Shown here: positions 38,640 through 53,550 of the stretch, piece by piece
How positions within the stretch are numbered: position 1 is the stretch's first letter
Layout: each line of letters starts with the position of its first letter
Assembly: GCA_028583405.1 (NCBI GenBank)
Contig: CM053259.1
Location: forward strand, 16,296,594 to 16,360,593
Reading direction: 5' to 3'
DNA from: Pogonophryne albipinna
Taxonomy: Eukaryota > Chordata > Actinopteri > Perciformes > Artedidraconidae
DNA length: 64,000 nucleotides
The notes under the pieces: generated by a model
Databases searched by the model: none
What the model saw: the letters and a program-made list of their open reading frames with translations, nothing else
Told to the model about the DNA's origin: nothing
Translations under genes and position numbers: made by a program

Positions 38640-38970
38640 CATGAATGGAAGGGGACAAATTGACATGTGGCGTTTTGTGAGGTGAGTGCCCAACCTCTCG
38701 ACCGCTGATTACCATTCGCTAATGAGCACCCCGGTTTGTGTGTCTCTGCGTTTCTCTCTCTGCTTCTCCGCAGAATGTTCTTTCTCCTCTCCAGCTTTGT
38801 GCAGGCCCGGAGCAGCCAGTGGACCATAGGTGCGCTGTTAATTGGGAGACGCACACATCAGTAATTAAAGCAGTAGGGGGGCTTGTACTATACCAACTCC
38901 CTCCAATTCCCCTTCTTTAAAGCCCGCCCTCCCCCTTTAATTCAATCCTCTCTGCCGAATTGATCATTGT
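38640..38970. promoter_or_regulatory. Candidate conserved non-coding block
   Basis: Complex sequence with CGCTGATTACCATTCGCTAATG near 38701, GCTGTTAATTGGGAG near 38834, CAGTAATTAAAGCAG near 38858 and CCTTTAATTCAATCC near 38933. The repeated TAATT cores in GC-richer DNA suggest an enhancer. This is inference. Confidence 0.38.
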
Positions 38971-41075
38971 GCAGGACCAGATTTGCCCCTGGCAGTTTTG
39001 TCACTTTCTAATGATGCCTTTTCAGAGAGACAAGGCCTGGGTCCTACCAGCACCAGGAAAAGTTGGAGCCAATCGTTGTCTTCACGCCAAGCTCACTCCA
39101 TCTGATCAAAAAGACTCGCATTTAGCCACAAGCAGACTCCCTCACATGTAGGTACAAACACAATATAAACACACACACTAAGTGACGCTCAAAATGTGCG
39201 GCCCCTTGTCTGTCACTGCTATACATTGCTTGTCTTTAATGATGAAACAACAACAAAATAATCTGAATATTCCCATTCTCCTTCCCCATTTGCCTCTTCT
39301 CTTAGAAAATCTCGGTTTATTGAACCTACACTTGAGATGGTGTTGTTGTTTTTTTTACAATTTTAAATTGTTGCACTGAATTTTTTTGCCTCATGTGTTT
39401 AAGAACACTGCAAAAAACATTTTTTACAAGTTGTATTCTGAGAGGCCAGGAACATTCGAAGTCCTTGGTATTCACACCCTTTAAAATAAATGTGAAAAAA
39501 TATTTATCCCTATATTTTAGAAATGCTTGAACAAGCTTGTGTATAACAGAACCGCTCTGGCACAATATATATCTCTCCTCCATGGCATGAACAGTAGCAG
39601 GGTCATTCAGACCTCAAAACATCTCTCTGCTGGCCATAATCATTATAGCAAAGTAAGATTATGGGAGCATGCTAAATCAGTGTACAGTTGTGTGACTATG
39701 GGTTTGGATCAGCGTTTCACACCCTTTAAATGAGCTATTATTATCATTATTGCGCAAAGTAAAGGGATCATTCATTAATACGATAACCATGCTTTCATCC
39801 TATTCTTACACTTTTCACACTTTACATCTGCTCTACAGGCAACGAGGTATAGTAAGTCTCAGGAGTATCGAGCAGCTTCCTCTCCATACGCCGACACCAC
39901 TCGTGGATATAGTGTGGCATAGCCTATGTAATTAAAATAACCCGGCAGAGGTGTTTCTACGTGGCATTTTATGCTTCTGTGGGCAATGTTTGTTCTGTTT
40001 CCTGCCCTGTTCAGCTCCCCCCCTTATCTCTTAGACCCCCTTGAGTATGGCGTTTTACATTTCTGTTTGTAAAACTGTCAACACATCCACTGGCTGTACT
40101 AACGTGTGATTTAGCGCCAACAGAGAGGAGGGATAGAGAGTGAGAGAGAGGCTACTGCATGAGATCTTGCACATTCTCAAAGTGGAATATTTTTTCACCG
40201 TTATCCCCCTAACTCCCAACTCCCTACCCCCAAAGATGCTTCCATGTTTGTGAAGTGCTTTTTCTTTACCATTTAATGATCACATCTTCTTTGCTTTCTC
40301 TGATATTTGCAATTTATAATTTCATGATTTCAGTGCATTTTGTTCAAAAATAATATATAATACGAAAATAATACCTGTGTGACACATACAAATTCACATT
40401 TAAAAAACTGGCTGAAAATAAAATAATTTTCTCCATGAAACGCGTACAAACATATCAAACCTGCTGGCTGAGAGGGAGAGAGGAGAACATGATCAAAATT
40501 AATTGGATTAATGTGTGGAGTTGAATTGTGTGTGTGAAATTTACACCTGCCACACTCCTGTCAAATCAGACATTCCCTGTCATTGCTAATAAGAACCTGG
40601 GGGGAGTGGTGGCACCTTAAGACTGAAAAGATAAACACCAGCAACAAATCCTACACCAAGTCTTCTGCTCTGGAGACTGCTCATCTGTACATATGCACCA
40701 TGGTCACCAATCATACCACACACACGCATCATGGGTTCCATAATATTCCACAAAATGTCAGACATATCCGAATAATATCGTCAAAGCAAAACAGTCAAAG
40801 GAAATCCCTCACACTCAGCAAAGAAATTATTAAAAAAAAAACTAGGGGACTTTTTGTTTGGAAATATTTTGTTTTACAAGTTACTCCAAATGTCCACAAC
40901 ACAAATACACAGTTCACAACAAAAGCTGCACAAGCATCATCTGTCATACATAACACGGAAAGAAAAGCCTCACACCCGCATCAGTTTCCACCAGAAACAG
41001 AGGCAATCCCACATTTTAATCACAGAAATACTGTTGCCTGGCTTTGGATTTTTGTTTTTTTCTCCTTTTTTTTAC
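38971..41075. other. Non-coding stretch
   Basis: AT-rich. The 177-codon + frame at 40583-41116 starts at a TTG, has no splice signals and is biased in composition (Thr/His/Asn/Ser), so it was not accepted as a gene. Confidence 0.45.
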
Positions 41076-41079
41076 TTTG

Positions 41080-41420
41080 TTGGGCTTTAATTTACACCTC
41101 TGTTTTGCAGCTGTGAGAGGGGAATTCAGCTTCTGTCCCTTTGGAGAGGTGCACTGGCAGCAGAACATTAGCTCATTTTAACGGCCAGTGTAATAATCTG
41201 TGCACCGGAGGGCCTCCGTTGGAAGCTCGACTTTGCACTAAAGCATTGCCGGCTCCCCTGTCGATAACAAGACAGTCACTTCATTATAGCTTCACAAGTT
41301 ATCCATTTATTTTCTATTGGCCTCATCAGAGAACGATAGAGCATGAAGTCAGATGTTACAAAATATTAATCAAAGATGCACCGTTGTGTCAAAATGTAAT
41401 TTTCTGCTACAGGGCTGGAG
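41080..41420. promoter_or_regulatory. Candidate conserved non-coding block
   Basis: Contains GGGCTTTAATTTACACC near 41081, CAGAACATTAGCTCATTTTA near 41160 and GCATTGCCGGCTCCCCTGTC near 41244, and continues into GGCCTCATCAGAGAACGATAG near 41321. The sequence is complex and non-repetitive with no coding frame. Enhancer assignment is inference. Confidence 0.35.
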
Positions 41421-43526
<2,106 letters not shown>

Positions 43527-43937
43527 GCGGTTGACACATGGTATATCAGCAGGCGCAGTTCTTTTGTCCTCTTGCTAGTTTTAGCAACACCACTTCTCTT
43601 GGAACACGTTGCTCTTTTGTCCTGAATGACGCAAATATAAAAACAGAGTAAAGTGGAGATGAAATTTGAGAAATATGTAAAATTGTACTCTATATAAAAC
43701 ATCAGATAATTAATACAATTATTTATCCTTTTATACTTAAAAGTGTTTATGCTTCATTATTTTGATTTACCTTTTTTCTATTTTCCTATGAGAATACAAA
43801 TATACATATTCTGAGATACCTATTTTTTCTTATTGACATTTTTCCATTGACCAGTAAACAATGATAAAAAATTAATGTGTGACTACGTTTTTTCTAGGTC
43901 CTGTTGTGTGACTCAGAGGTGATTATTCTCTCATGCC

Positions 43938-43938
<1 letters not shown>

Positions 43939-43971
<33 letters not shown>
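43939..43971. repeat. (CAG)11 trinucleotide repeat
   Basis: Eleven uninterrupted CAG units. The minus frame reads it as a Leu run, but no exon signals flank it. Confidence 0.97.
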
Positions 43972-43972
<1 letters not shown>

Positions 43973-44214
43973 TGTATTCTGGTGATGATCTGAAGCGTGG
44001 TGTCTGAACTTTGCCTGAGCTGTCGGTCATGGTGACAGTGGGTGGGGTTTGAGTCATGGGTGACATCATTTTGACAGGTATGATTCAGTGAGGAGCAGAC
44101 ATGCATGTGCACAAACAAACAAATGTAAACCCAAATAAAAATACCTGGCTGCTATCGCAACACTGTAATGGTAGTGGATTTGTATTTTGTACTTTGTAAG
44201 TTGTGTCATTTTTT

Positions 44215-44316
44215 ATGTATGCTTCTTAATTATATTAAAATATTGTTGGCTCTTTACCTGCTATAACAATGTAAATGTCCCCTCCATGGGACGAATAAAG
44301 GCATTCTGATTCTGAA
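44215..44316 (+). repeat. LINE-like 3' end
   Basis: The sequence GTAAATGTCCCCTCCATGGG followed by ACGAATAAAGGCATTC and ATTCTGATTCTGA matches the common fish LINE 3' end of the form 'AATTTCCCC..GGGGA-AATAAAG-T-ATTCTGATTCTGA'. AATAAA is at 44294-44299. Only the tail was recognised, and the body upstream is not identifiable. Confidence 0.65.
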
Positions 44317-47300
44317 TAAAAGTAAATAATATGTGTAGGTCATGAGAGAAAATAATTGTTTGTCCTTTATCTCATTGAGGTTTGTCGTTAAAAAAATATA
44401 TTTATTAAAGCAGAAATCAAAAAGCATGACCTAACTTTCCCTTTGCTTCATCCTTCTTTCGCTCTCTTTAGGTATGCTACCTACTCTCTCCTGTGTAAAT
44501 CTTTCTCATCCAAACCAGGCTTATCCCACAGATGCTGTGACTACTTCATCGTGGGTGTGAGAAATACGGGGGCCAAAGGTGCTACTCTGTAATCAGGCTG
44601 GACTGTTGTGCCTCGTCCTGCCAGCGTACAGCGTAACGTGCTGGTAACCACAACTTCACAAAGCTGCTGTGTGACCCCGTAGCCACAGGGCCTCAGACGC
44701 CTTTTCATTTGTCTGTCGGTCTGCAGAGTAGAGGAGCGGCTGGAGAAAGGCTCAACAAACAAACAGAAACACACTCAGAGCAACAAGGTCTAAACACTCT
44801 GTCTGACATGGATGATGTTCACTACGGGATTAGGCAAATGGATGCTGCACGGCGTCAAAAATAGTGAAAAGGCAGATGTGACATTGGTTGTATTTACTCT
44901 TGCATCTATTGGCAGTGAAGGCAGATTATGAAATACAATCTTCATCCAATGCTCTGGTGTGAACAGCAGATTCCATGGCTGAAGCTTTTTTCTGCATGCC
45001 TTCCCCACATGCTCTTAACAGCGCTCTTAACACCTACAATTATATATTTATATATAAAAATGAAAACATGATCGGACCAAATTACTTACATCTTGCGTCA
45101 GCCTGTAAAAAGCTTAACATCTTGACACTGGCTTTTAGTGAATGCTGCAGCTTCCCAGGAGTGTGGCATGCTACGACAGCAGCCTCCCCATAACTCAAGA
45201 CCTCTCTCTTGAAATGTTGCTTCTGGAAAGTGGAAATTGAAAAGATTTTGTGTTCAACAATGGGAAAAACACAGAGTTCAAATTATCGATTGAGCTCTGT
45301 AGTAGCTGAAAAGTCAGTCTCATAAAATCCTCCATTAAACCTCTCGAACAAAATCTCTGAAAGCATCAACAGTTTCTTACGATGAACAACAGAGGACTGT
45401 CAGGAGGAGAGAGGAATGGTACCATGTGAATAGGGCAAACATTGAACACTTTTTTATTTAAAGTACATACAATTTACAACTCATAAAACCCAAACTATAG
45501 TATACAGCAGTTTACTCTAGCAGCTCTCCTCCTCGTGCTTTTGATCCAAAGTCTCAAAGTGCCCCCTAGTGGGTGTTTTCTGCCTCTGATCTAAACATGG
45601 TCTGCAAAAACATTTGACCCTAAAATAAGGTCTCAGTAGTTCACTGTGCTGATTAAGAGGGCAATTTCAACATGGGATCACAGGATAACACTCAGTGTCT
45701 AAAACAGTGGGAGTGAATTAGCTGTTTTCTGTATCATAACAACGTGCTAAGTGACTGAGTGTACACTGACTACCAAGAAGTGGCTAAAATCTCGAATTTG
45801 TTGCTAAGAAACTTATATAGGGAATACAAGGAGTCCTTCCACCTGCCAAATACAGAGTAAATGTTGGCTGTTGTAGGTCACCACGGCAGATATATGAAGA
45901 AATGTAATTTGTATAATGCAACCTAATTAAAATGTTCAATTGGCAGAAGTAAAAACTGTTGAGGAAAAACTCCAGACCCTGAACTCATCTGAATTATTAA
46001 ACTTTGACATACCAATTTAGACTCACATAATATTACACATTAAAGGGATATATATATATGGTTGTACATCAGCAAACGTATATTATTTTAATAATATATT
46101 ATTGATCTCTCAAGGTTCCCTCCTTTATGATGACTATTAAGCCAGGAGAGTGCTGACAAAATCCGTCTTGCATTTTCTTTAAGACTATACTGCATTCCCA
46201 ACTGGACAACACATACCTTTACAGCTTTGAAATGACAGCTCCATCATCATTACCAAAGGCTTTGTCCTTATGATTGTGATACCCAAGCTTCTCTGTTCGT
46301 ATTGTTGTAATTCAAGCCACATCGAGCACACGGAGAAAGATGGACAGTCTGTGTAGAACAGCCTCCCAAGCCTTTTCTGATTGATAATACACTCTGTCTT
46401 TCCATCCCTCCATAACTCCTTCCCACAACACAACCTGGCACCTTGTCCCACTGGCTGGCCCTGAAGGAAAACAATTACCAGAGAAGCGGAACAACAATAC
46501 CCAGAAAACATCTGCTTGCGCCGGCTGGGACCACTGACATGCCTGACTGTGCGTCCCTGTTGGCTTAAACAGAGGACACATGCCACAGGCCTGAGCGTAC
46601 AGGGCCCCGCTCCTCGTAGCGCCTCACCCTCAGCCTGCCCATCCACCTACCTCTCTGCCTGCCTGTCTGTCTTCTCTGGCAATGGCAGCTCCGGCAGAGC
46701 AGATGAGGGCCCGCCTGTTGGAGCAGTTGTTCGTTTGGGTGAGACATTTCTTCTTGGAAGGGATGATGCACCAGTATGGCCTTTAAGTTGAGGCAGACAG
46801 GGAGGAGATGAAGATGGCACAATGGGCCAACACCCATGTGATGCCTCCCTCATGTTATAGCTCAGCTCAGCAGATTGGAAGGCCCCATTTAGGGTAAACA
46901 CTTCACACAGAGCTCAACAATGATCAAAGAGCACAGAAAGACTAGAAATATGTGCACACAGTAGAATAAAAATATATACTATACGGCAACCATGTTTTCA
47001 CTGACAGACTGTATAGGACCACAGAGCAGATACATGATCATTACATTTTATGATTGGAAAGAGTCTGGTTTAACGGGCATTATTGTATCTATACAAATGG
47101 GAACTGAGTTGGTTTAACAGGCCTCATTCTACTCAGTGTTTATTGAGTTTATGTTGCCACCTTGTGGCCATCCTTGAGGTTTACTGATAATTGTTCACAA
47201 GATAATTTTAGAGATGAGAAATAATGTATTTTAAATTGCACATGTAGTCAAATACTGAATATTTTCCAATATTGCCTTCCCAAATGCTTTTTTTTAAACA

Positions 47301-47995
47301 ATGGGATATACTGTTGAAGTAACTTAGGCTGAACTATAATACATAACGTCACAGATCATTTTAATTGTCTAATTCTGACTCTGCACACCCATTCTGCTTT
47401 ATTTGGTGAAGTGACAGGACTATAATACTACTACCACAAGCATTATAACAGTCATTATTTACACTGTGCATGTTACATAATAAATCTAATTTCACTGTTA
47501 AGCTATTAGTCCTACTGTTATAACTGTCCTGGGCTCACCTCACCTCCAGCAGGTTAGATCGGCTCCTCCTACATTATATGAAGCCCCTGCTGCTTTCATA
47601 TACTGTAGGAAATATGAACGATATACCGTTTAGTAGCAGTTCAGTTGCACTATGCGAGCATTATACCCACATTTAAAACAAAAATGTATTTCGATTGACA
47701 GCAACACACATGTCAAATAAACAAAAAATAAATAACGAAAAGCCAGTGAATTTCTATAGGTTAAGCATAAACTGTAGATGCCGACTCGACTGGCTAACAG
47801 TAGTAGGCTATTACAGGGTAAATTCAGAACTTTCCAATCAGGAGAAAATATTATTTCCCACTATCCGAATTGTTAAACTTTGTTCATGGTGACTTTGAAG
47901 CTGATTTAAAACTGTACATTCCTGAACTAAACTGCAGCATCAAAAATAATGTATTGTATTTGGGCAGGTGTATTGTATGTATTCGCTTGAAAAAA
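44317..47995. other. Non-coding stretch
   Basis: AT-rich, with a GC-richer part at 46380-46860 carrying mutually overlapping frames on both strands (46185-46646 -, 46516-46791 +, 46565-46837 -). None has a recognised domain. An AT-rich inverted word (ATATTATTTTAATAATAT) lies near 46079-46098. Confidence 0.5.
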
Positions 47996-47999
47996 GTAT

Positions 48000-48320
48000 T
48001 TTGCACCTTCTTGCGTCGACGATTCAGAATCTTTCGAGGAGCACCTGAAGGCAGCATTTTTGACACGTGCTCGGTGTAACTATAGACCGGGACCGGGAGG
48101 AGAGTTTGCTGACAGGGAGACGCCCGACGTGACAGCAGCAGTGGGTTGTGCAGCTCTGACACCACCTCCTCAGCGTCAGCGCTGACTGAAGTGTCTCTCT
48201 GCCAGTTTCGGACGGAATAACTTATCAAACAACTAAATGAACCGGTTCCCTGTTGTTCTGCCCCAGACTACCGTGGCTTCCCGCGTCAGCGAAACAACAG
48301 AGATGTAAAGCAAGTTGCAC
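48000..48320 (+). promoter_or_regulatory. CpG-rich block, candidate promoter/first exon
   Basis: About 20 CpG dinucleotides can be counted by eye in some 300 bp (for example GCGTCGACG, ACCGGGACCGGG, CGCCCGACGTGAC, GTCAGCGCTGAC, CCGCGTCAGCG), against very few in the AT-rich DNA either side. It lies about 2.3 kb upstream of the candidate coding exon at 50549 and on a suitable side. No TATA box or clear exon-1 donor was chosen. The + strand assignment is inferred from the downstream exon. A stand-alone distal CpG island remains possible. Confidence 0.42.
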
Positions 48321-48879
48321 TACCGCATCTGCCTCTTGATATGCTTCTGACATATCGAGGAGCCAAGAAGTGACAGAGGTATTTTGGCATTATATTGCGA
48401 CTTGTTTATGTTGATGTGCCAGCGCCATACGCTGTTGAAGTTACCGTAATAACACAGACTCAGCGCAAGGAGCCTTGTTTGGTGATGAAAGGCTCTCGAA
48501 GCCGGGACACCGTTAGGCAATACACGTGTTTCGAGCTGTTTTCAGCTGTATTAAGTGAAGTCTATTGGTCAATGCAGATTCCTTTTAATATTAGCATAAA
48601 CTGAAGGCAAAGCCGGTGCACACTCAGTAAGGTTCTATTTCCTTCAATACAGAGCTGACCCTCGACCTCATTAGCTGAGAAACTGTTCCTTAAAGATAGG
48701 AGAAACAACTATAAAAACATCAAGCACTAGTCGAAGTTTTGCATTATTTGTTAAAATTAGTGGCGTTTGAAACTGTTTTTTTGTCTATTGGATGCTCGCG
48801 GGAATACATAGGCCTACGTCACAAAGTGGTCTATGTGACATTAGCTAATTAGTGGGCCAACAGGTGCGTTCACCTGAAG

Positions 48880-49064
48880 TCAAGGCGCCATGTTTTTTTG
48901 TTTCTATCAAGGCGCCATGTTGTGCAAGCATGGCTGCTGCTATCAATTTTCTGCAGCGGTAAAAATGTTTAGTAAAACTTCCTTCAGGAAATGCATATAT
49001 AATGCAACTCATATCAGGTGAGAGAACGACCAACTGTCCTCATAATAACTTAGTTATGGCGCCA
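48880..49064. promoter_or_regulatory. Three GGCGCCA sites, two in a 27-bp-spaced repeat
   Basis: TCAAGGCGCCATGTT occurs at 48880-48894 and 48907-48921, and ATGGCGCCA at 49056-49064. Read as AACATGGCGCC, the first two resemble the YY1-type AAnATGG core, though the bases after it differ from the usual GCGGC. They lie just downstream of the CpG-rich block. A regulatory role is inference. Confidence 0.35.
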
Positions 49065-50525
49065 GAATGCAAAAGAAGGCAACTTCGTGCTAAACTTCAA
49101 CGTGCTGCTGATTTCAGATGGAGGTCTGCCCTTCGGTAGAGGGGATTTCTCTTTACTTTGTTTGTCTCTGGTTTATTGTTTGGGGACTTAAAGACACTTT
49201 TATACTAGCTTCTAATAAAATGCTATGAAACTTCCTTACACATAAACACACTGCACTGTTTTACAGCATTCTCTGACAACAACAAGGGAAGTCTTCTCAG
49301 CCTAATCTACAGATCAATGTACCTCTTATTTCTTAGTTTATCAGGCTAACATTGTTTAATGTGTTCTTTATGCACCAAGCCCATACATTGCTCAAAAGAA
49401 ACAGGTTTAGAATATATTAAGAACGTGTTAATTCATCTTAAATCCTGTGAACATCATTGCTGAGAAAAAGGCTGGTTTTCATCATACCCTTCCAGAGCCA
49501 GATATGAGGTCAGAGGTCAGAAATAGCTGCAGTACAGAACCCTGCAGTGTGAAGGGATTCGTTTTGTGCAGTCAACTGTTAGTTTTTGAGTGCATTTACC
49601 CAGATATATAGACCCTGAATGGCCATGTTAGTTAAAATACTTTTTTTATATAAACATTTTGACTTGCCAGACCAGGAAAACCACACGTTAAACCCATTTT
49701 GTTAGAGATGTCTAAGTGTTATTAAGTGTCCCAGTAAGCCATGCCAATAAGCCAGCTTGCGAAAAAAGGTAAAACAAATCTTCGGTTTTTACTTTCCTAT
49801 ATCAGGAGAGGGATTATCTTTTATCAAAAGTAATTAATATTGCTGTCAAAGGGTTCCTTTTTCAAGTGATGGATGACTCCTGACCAGAGTTCTTAAATGG
49901 CAGGTTTGTATATGTCTAGTTATGTCCATTATAAAGATTCTGGTTTAATAATAATGATGTTTGACCAACACATATTTCTTTATTTGGCATATTTGTTGTC
50001 ATGCATAGTAAATGTTTGTAATAAATGTAAACAGTGTTTGATTTTACAGTGTGTTTGTATGATGCAAAAAGGATCCAGTGGCTATAAGTAAAAACATTTA
50101 AATAAATAAAATATAATTTAGGGGGTGAAAGCAAAAGGGGCTTTCTCAAACAATTTGATATATTATACCCTTATGTATTTATACTTTTGTAAAATTATAT
50201 TCTTGTAAGGTAGACTTTCCTACTGCGTTAGTATGATCTTTTGTAAAGTTTCCATGTCAGATATCTCACTGGTTTGCACAAAAATGATTGATGAAACCTT
50301 GAGTAGGGGATTCACTTTATAGTTAAGTTTCATGTGAAGATTCATAGCAAAAGTGTTTGTAACTACATTGCATTAGTACGATATGTAGTGAAGATTCTTT
50401 GAATCTCCTCCTGCGCTCATCTGCACAGTGTATTTTGGAGAGATGGTTGTGAAAACAAATCTATTAATGCTCTTTGTTTTATTTCATCCCTTTTTCCTGA
50501 ATTACTCCTGAAATATTGCTCTTCC
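49065..50525. other. AT-rich sequence, possible first intron
   Basis: No recognisable repeat or exon. If the CpG block is the promoter, this is intron. Confidence 0.4.
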
Positions 50526-50548
50526 TTTACAAGACGCTGCAGAGGAAG

Positions 50549-50722
50549 ATGGAGGTTCAGAGTGGCGCTCAACAGCCAGAGCCCCGCCCTTTAGACTCTG
50601 CTCGCTCAGGGGCCAATCAGCAGGATGAATATGACGACAGACAGACGGATGCCAGCGGCAGGCCTTCTGCTGACACGCACAGCACTGATGCTCAGCCAGA
50701 AAGCCAGAAAAACGACCAAAAA
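50549..50722 (+). CDS. Candidate coding exon of an unrecognised gene (exon A)
   Basis: An open frame of 58 codons begins with ATG at 50549 (context GGAAGATGG) and ends exactly at a strong donor, AAAAA|GTAAGT (GT at 50723). Upstream lie pyrimidine-rich DNA and two possible acceptors, TTTACAAG (ending 50532) and GCTGCAG (ending 50542). The frame stays open through both, so this could be the first coding exon or an internal phase-0 exon. The peptide is hydrophilic, rich in Gln, Asp, Ser, Arg and Pro (begins MEVQSGAQQPEPRP), with no signal peptide, membrane segment or known motif. It looks like a disordered N-terminal region. GC content is clearly above the surrounding intron-like DNA. It joins in phase 0 to the exon at 63336. 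No family was recognised. A chance frame cannot be excluded. Confidence 0.5.
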
Positions 50723-53173
50723 GTAAGTCGCAGTCTTCCACTGTTGCACATCTGCAGCTGCTGTGCGTGTGTGTCTGTGATTGTGTGTGATGATGAGTGT
50801 TGAGATCCTACCTGTCTGTTGTGCTATTCTTCTGGTGATATTTCCTATTCTACTTAAAAATACAGATACTCATCTACAGGACCTGTTTGCTAACTAATGT
50901 CAGCTGCACGTAAAAGTGAAACTGTTGATGCTTTAGTATTTGGTCTGTGGTTTTGAAGGAAGTAGGTTGCGTAGTTATGTTGCTATGAGAAACTTTCAGA
51001 ACTACAAACCACAGATATGCTGTGTACATCTGCAATTGCTTAATATTACAGACAGATCTAAGTGGCTTGTGCAGTCTCCTCGTGTGAGTGCTGAGTCTCA
51101 AACATTTCAACCCTCTGCCATCTTGGAGACCTCTACATGTCCAGATATGACAGTAAAACCCTGACTGGCTCTCCTCCATCTCAAGGACGTCAATCATGCT
51201 TCTCTGGCAGGAGCCAGAACCTCTCTCTGTCAATCAGCCGGAGCGACTCTATAGGCACAACAGATATACAGAAACATTCACCAGATAACTGGACTGACTG
51301 CTACTGGCAGCTCTGAATGGGATGCATGTCATGGCTTGCTCTATCAATTTTGAGTCCTTTGAGCAAACAGCAATAGACATAACCCTTCAGGGTCTTCATT
51401 TTGGCAGAAGGAAAAGGCCTCTGAAGCATTTAAATAACATCAACATCTTTGAAAAAGTGTAATAATACAAAAATGTCAGGTGTGGTGGTAGCTTGTCAGA
51501 TCAGCCTTTACTCTGGCACGGGATTTATTGTTGCTTTTGTGGAATCTATTGCTTGTGGAGATTTATTTTGTTAACCAATTTGTCAGTCAATCAAGAGCAG
51601 AGTTATACATGTAGAAAATATATTTATTTGACCTTTTCGAAAAGAAATGCCCACACCCAAAAATGTGGTATTTCTTTTATAATTACTCTTCCATCAAACA
51701 TCTGCAGATTATTTATAATATGCATAGGTTGGAGGTGCACTGCAGGTTTGAACCGTACACTATCTGCCTCTTTTTTTGGACACATTTTCAGCTGGGGACT
51801 ATATATTTTATGTAGCTACCCAACTCTGTTTTGGATACCCAATTTGTTCCCCATTAACACACACTGATACTAATTGTTGTCATAGTTACAGTCATGAAAT
51901 TACAAAACTTTTTAGCTTTTCATGCGAAAGTCAGATAAAACCACAGTATGACCATGCACATATCTGGATAATTTTGACTTTATTTGATCTTTCCAGAGAA
52001 ATGCTTTAACACAGACTTTTTGTAGGAAAATTCAATAGCCACTCTACACAAGGCTGGATAACAAATTGCCTTCTCGCTTGTAATTGGCCCAATGAAACGC
52101 ACGCACACACAAGCACAATCAGGCCTTTATGCAATTGGTTCTCACAATTGACTTTAAGTAATGTGCTTTTAAACCTCACATTGATGTTGAATCTGCTAAG
52201 TGTTACTTCCTTATGGTATGCAACTTCCTGTACAATAAAAGCTGTCATGTGAGGATGAGCAGTAGACATCTTTGATGTTTCACAGGCATTGTGAAGCAAT
52301 TACAGATATTCATAATTTCTAATATTGGCAATATCAAACATTTGTATTTTAGATTTTACCATGGGTGTTATTGTACCAGCATACAATAGACAACAATGTC
52401 TTTGCCCCTGCCATGAAACCCATATTAATGTAAGTGTGTGTGTAACAAATCGGGGAGAATAGCAATCCGTGTATCCTTTCTTTTCCATGTCTGTGCTCTT
52501 CGTTGGTTATTAAGCAGTTGAGTCCACACCTGCTGCAATGTACTGAGGCCGGCCCTGAGATGTGTGTGCTGCGAGGCTGTCTGCCCAACCGTTGGGCAGC
52601 CTGGCTCCTGACGCCACAGTGTCATCGATTAGTCTGGAGAGTTTATTCATCATGGTGTCATCGGGGGAAGTGGACCAGTGTTCTTGTCCTTGTTGAAAGG
52701 TGCTTGCCCCTGGCCTGCCCTGTTGTTTATTAGTGATAAATCACAGAGAATGAGGTGGCTCAGGCCGACCTGTGGGTTCCGGCTCTGAGATGTGGCGGCA
52801 TAGCAGGTCATCCACAGTGCAATCAGCTGTTGCCTAAAAGGGAAGTCAGCTGGGGAGAGTACATTTGTCTGTTTGAATCCTCAGACTGTCTGCAGAATGT
52901 GAATACCCAGGGGCAAAAACGTATTTCAAATACATTTCACTCTTAACATTGTGTTGATGAAGTACGCTTCAGCGACCACAAAAGGTCCGGTTTGTGATGT
53001 TATCTGCTGACTGAAGAAGACTTGTTGTGCTGGTGGTTTCATATAATATAGAGCAGGGGTTTTCAAAGTGTGGGAAGGTGAGCCTCCCCTCAGAGAACAT
53101 AAGAACAGCCGCGCCCCCCCTCCCAATTATTATTGCTATTTATTATTATTGTTGTTGTTGCTATAATGCAAAT

Positions 53174-53550
53174 CAAGTTTTATTTATATAGCACATTTAT
53201 AAACGATTTTTGGTCGAGCCAAAGTGCTGTACATATAATAAAAATAGCCTACAGTAGAGACACTTTACAGCAAATACAACAGCACAGATTGTTCAGAATA
53301 TCAGTATGAGAAAAACGACACCCTCTATCCTTAGACCCTCACATCGTACAAGGAAAAACTTCCAGAGAAAACCCACAGTTTAAGGGGAAAAATGGGAGAA
53401 ACCTCAAGGAGAGCAACAGAGGAGGGATCCCTCTCCCAGGACGGACAGACGTGCAATAGATGCCGTGTGTAAATCAAAGAGATAATACATTTTACAGCAT
53501 ATAGACCGAATGTTAGGAAATGCATGTGTCTGTAATAAGAAGATAATGCA
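53174..53550 (-). repeat. Teleost retroposon inserted in the hAT fragment
   Basis: Contains CAAGTTTTATTTATATAGCA, CCAAAGTGCTGTACAT, CCCTCTATCCTTAGACCCTC and GAGGGATCCCTCTCCCAGGA. These are landmarks of a dispersed fish repeat whose minus strand ends in TATATAAATAAAACTTG. Similar flanking words (ATGCAAATCAA near 53167, TTGCATTTCAA near 53562) may be a degraded target duplication. The family name was not determined. Confidence 0.65.

Noticed and set aside
40583..41116. 177-codon + strand frame with a hydrophobic C-terminal segment
   Set aside because: It starts at TTG rather than ATG and has no splice signals, domain or codon character. Its composition follows an AT/CA-rich tract, and the hydrophobic end is encoded by a T-run.
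46185..46646. 153-codon minus frame, Cys-rich
   Set aside because: It overlaps several equally long frames on both strands in a GC-richer patch. No domain, signal or splice support.
49056..49139. Basic 27-codon ORF starting MAPECKRRQLRAK just before the candidate exon A
   Set aside because: It stops quickly, has no good donor before the stop and matches no family. The ATG is part of one of the GGCGCCA sites.
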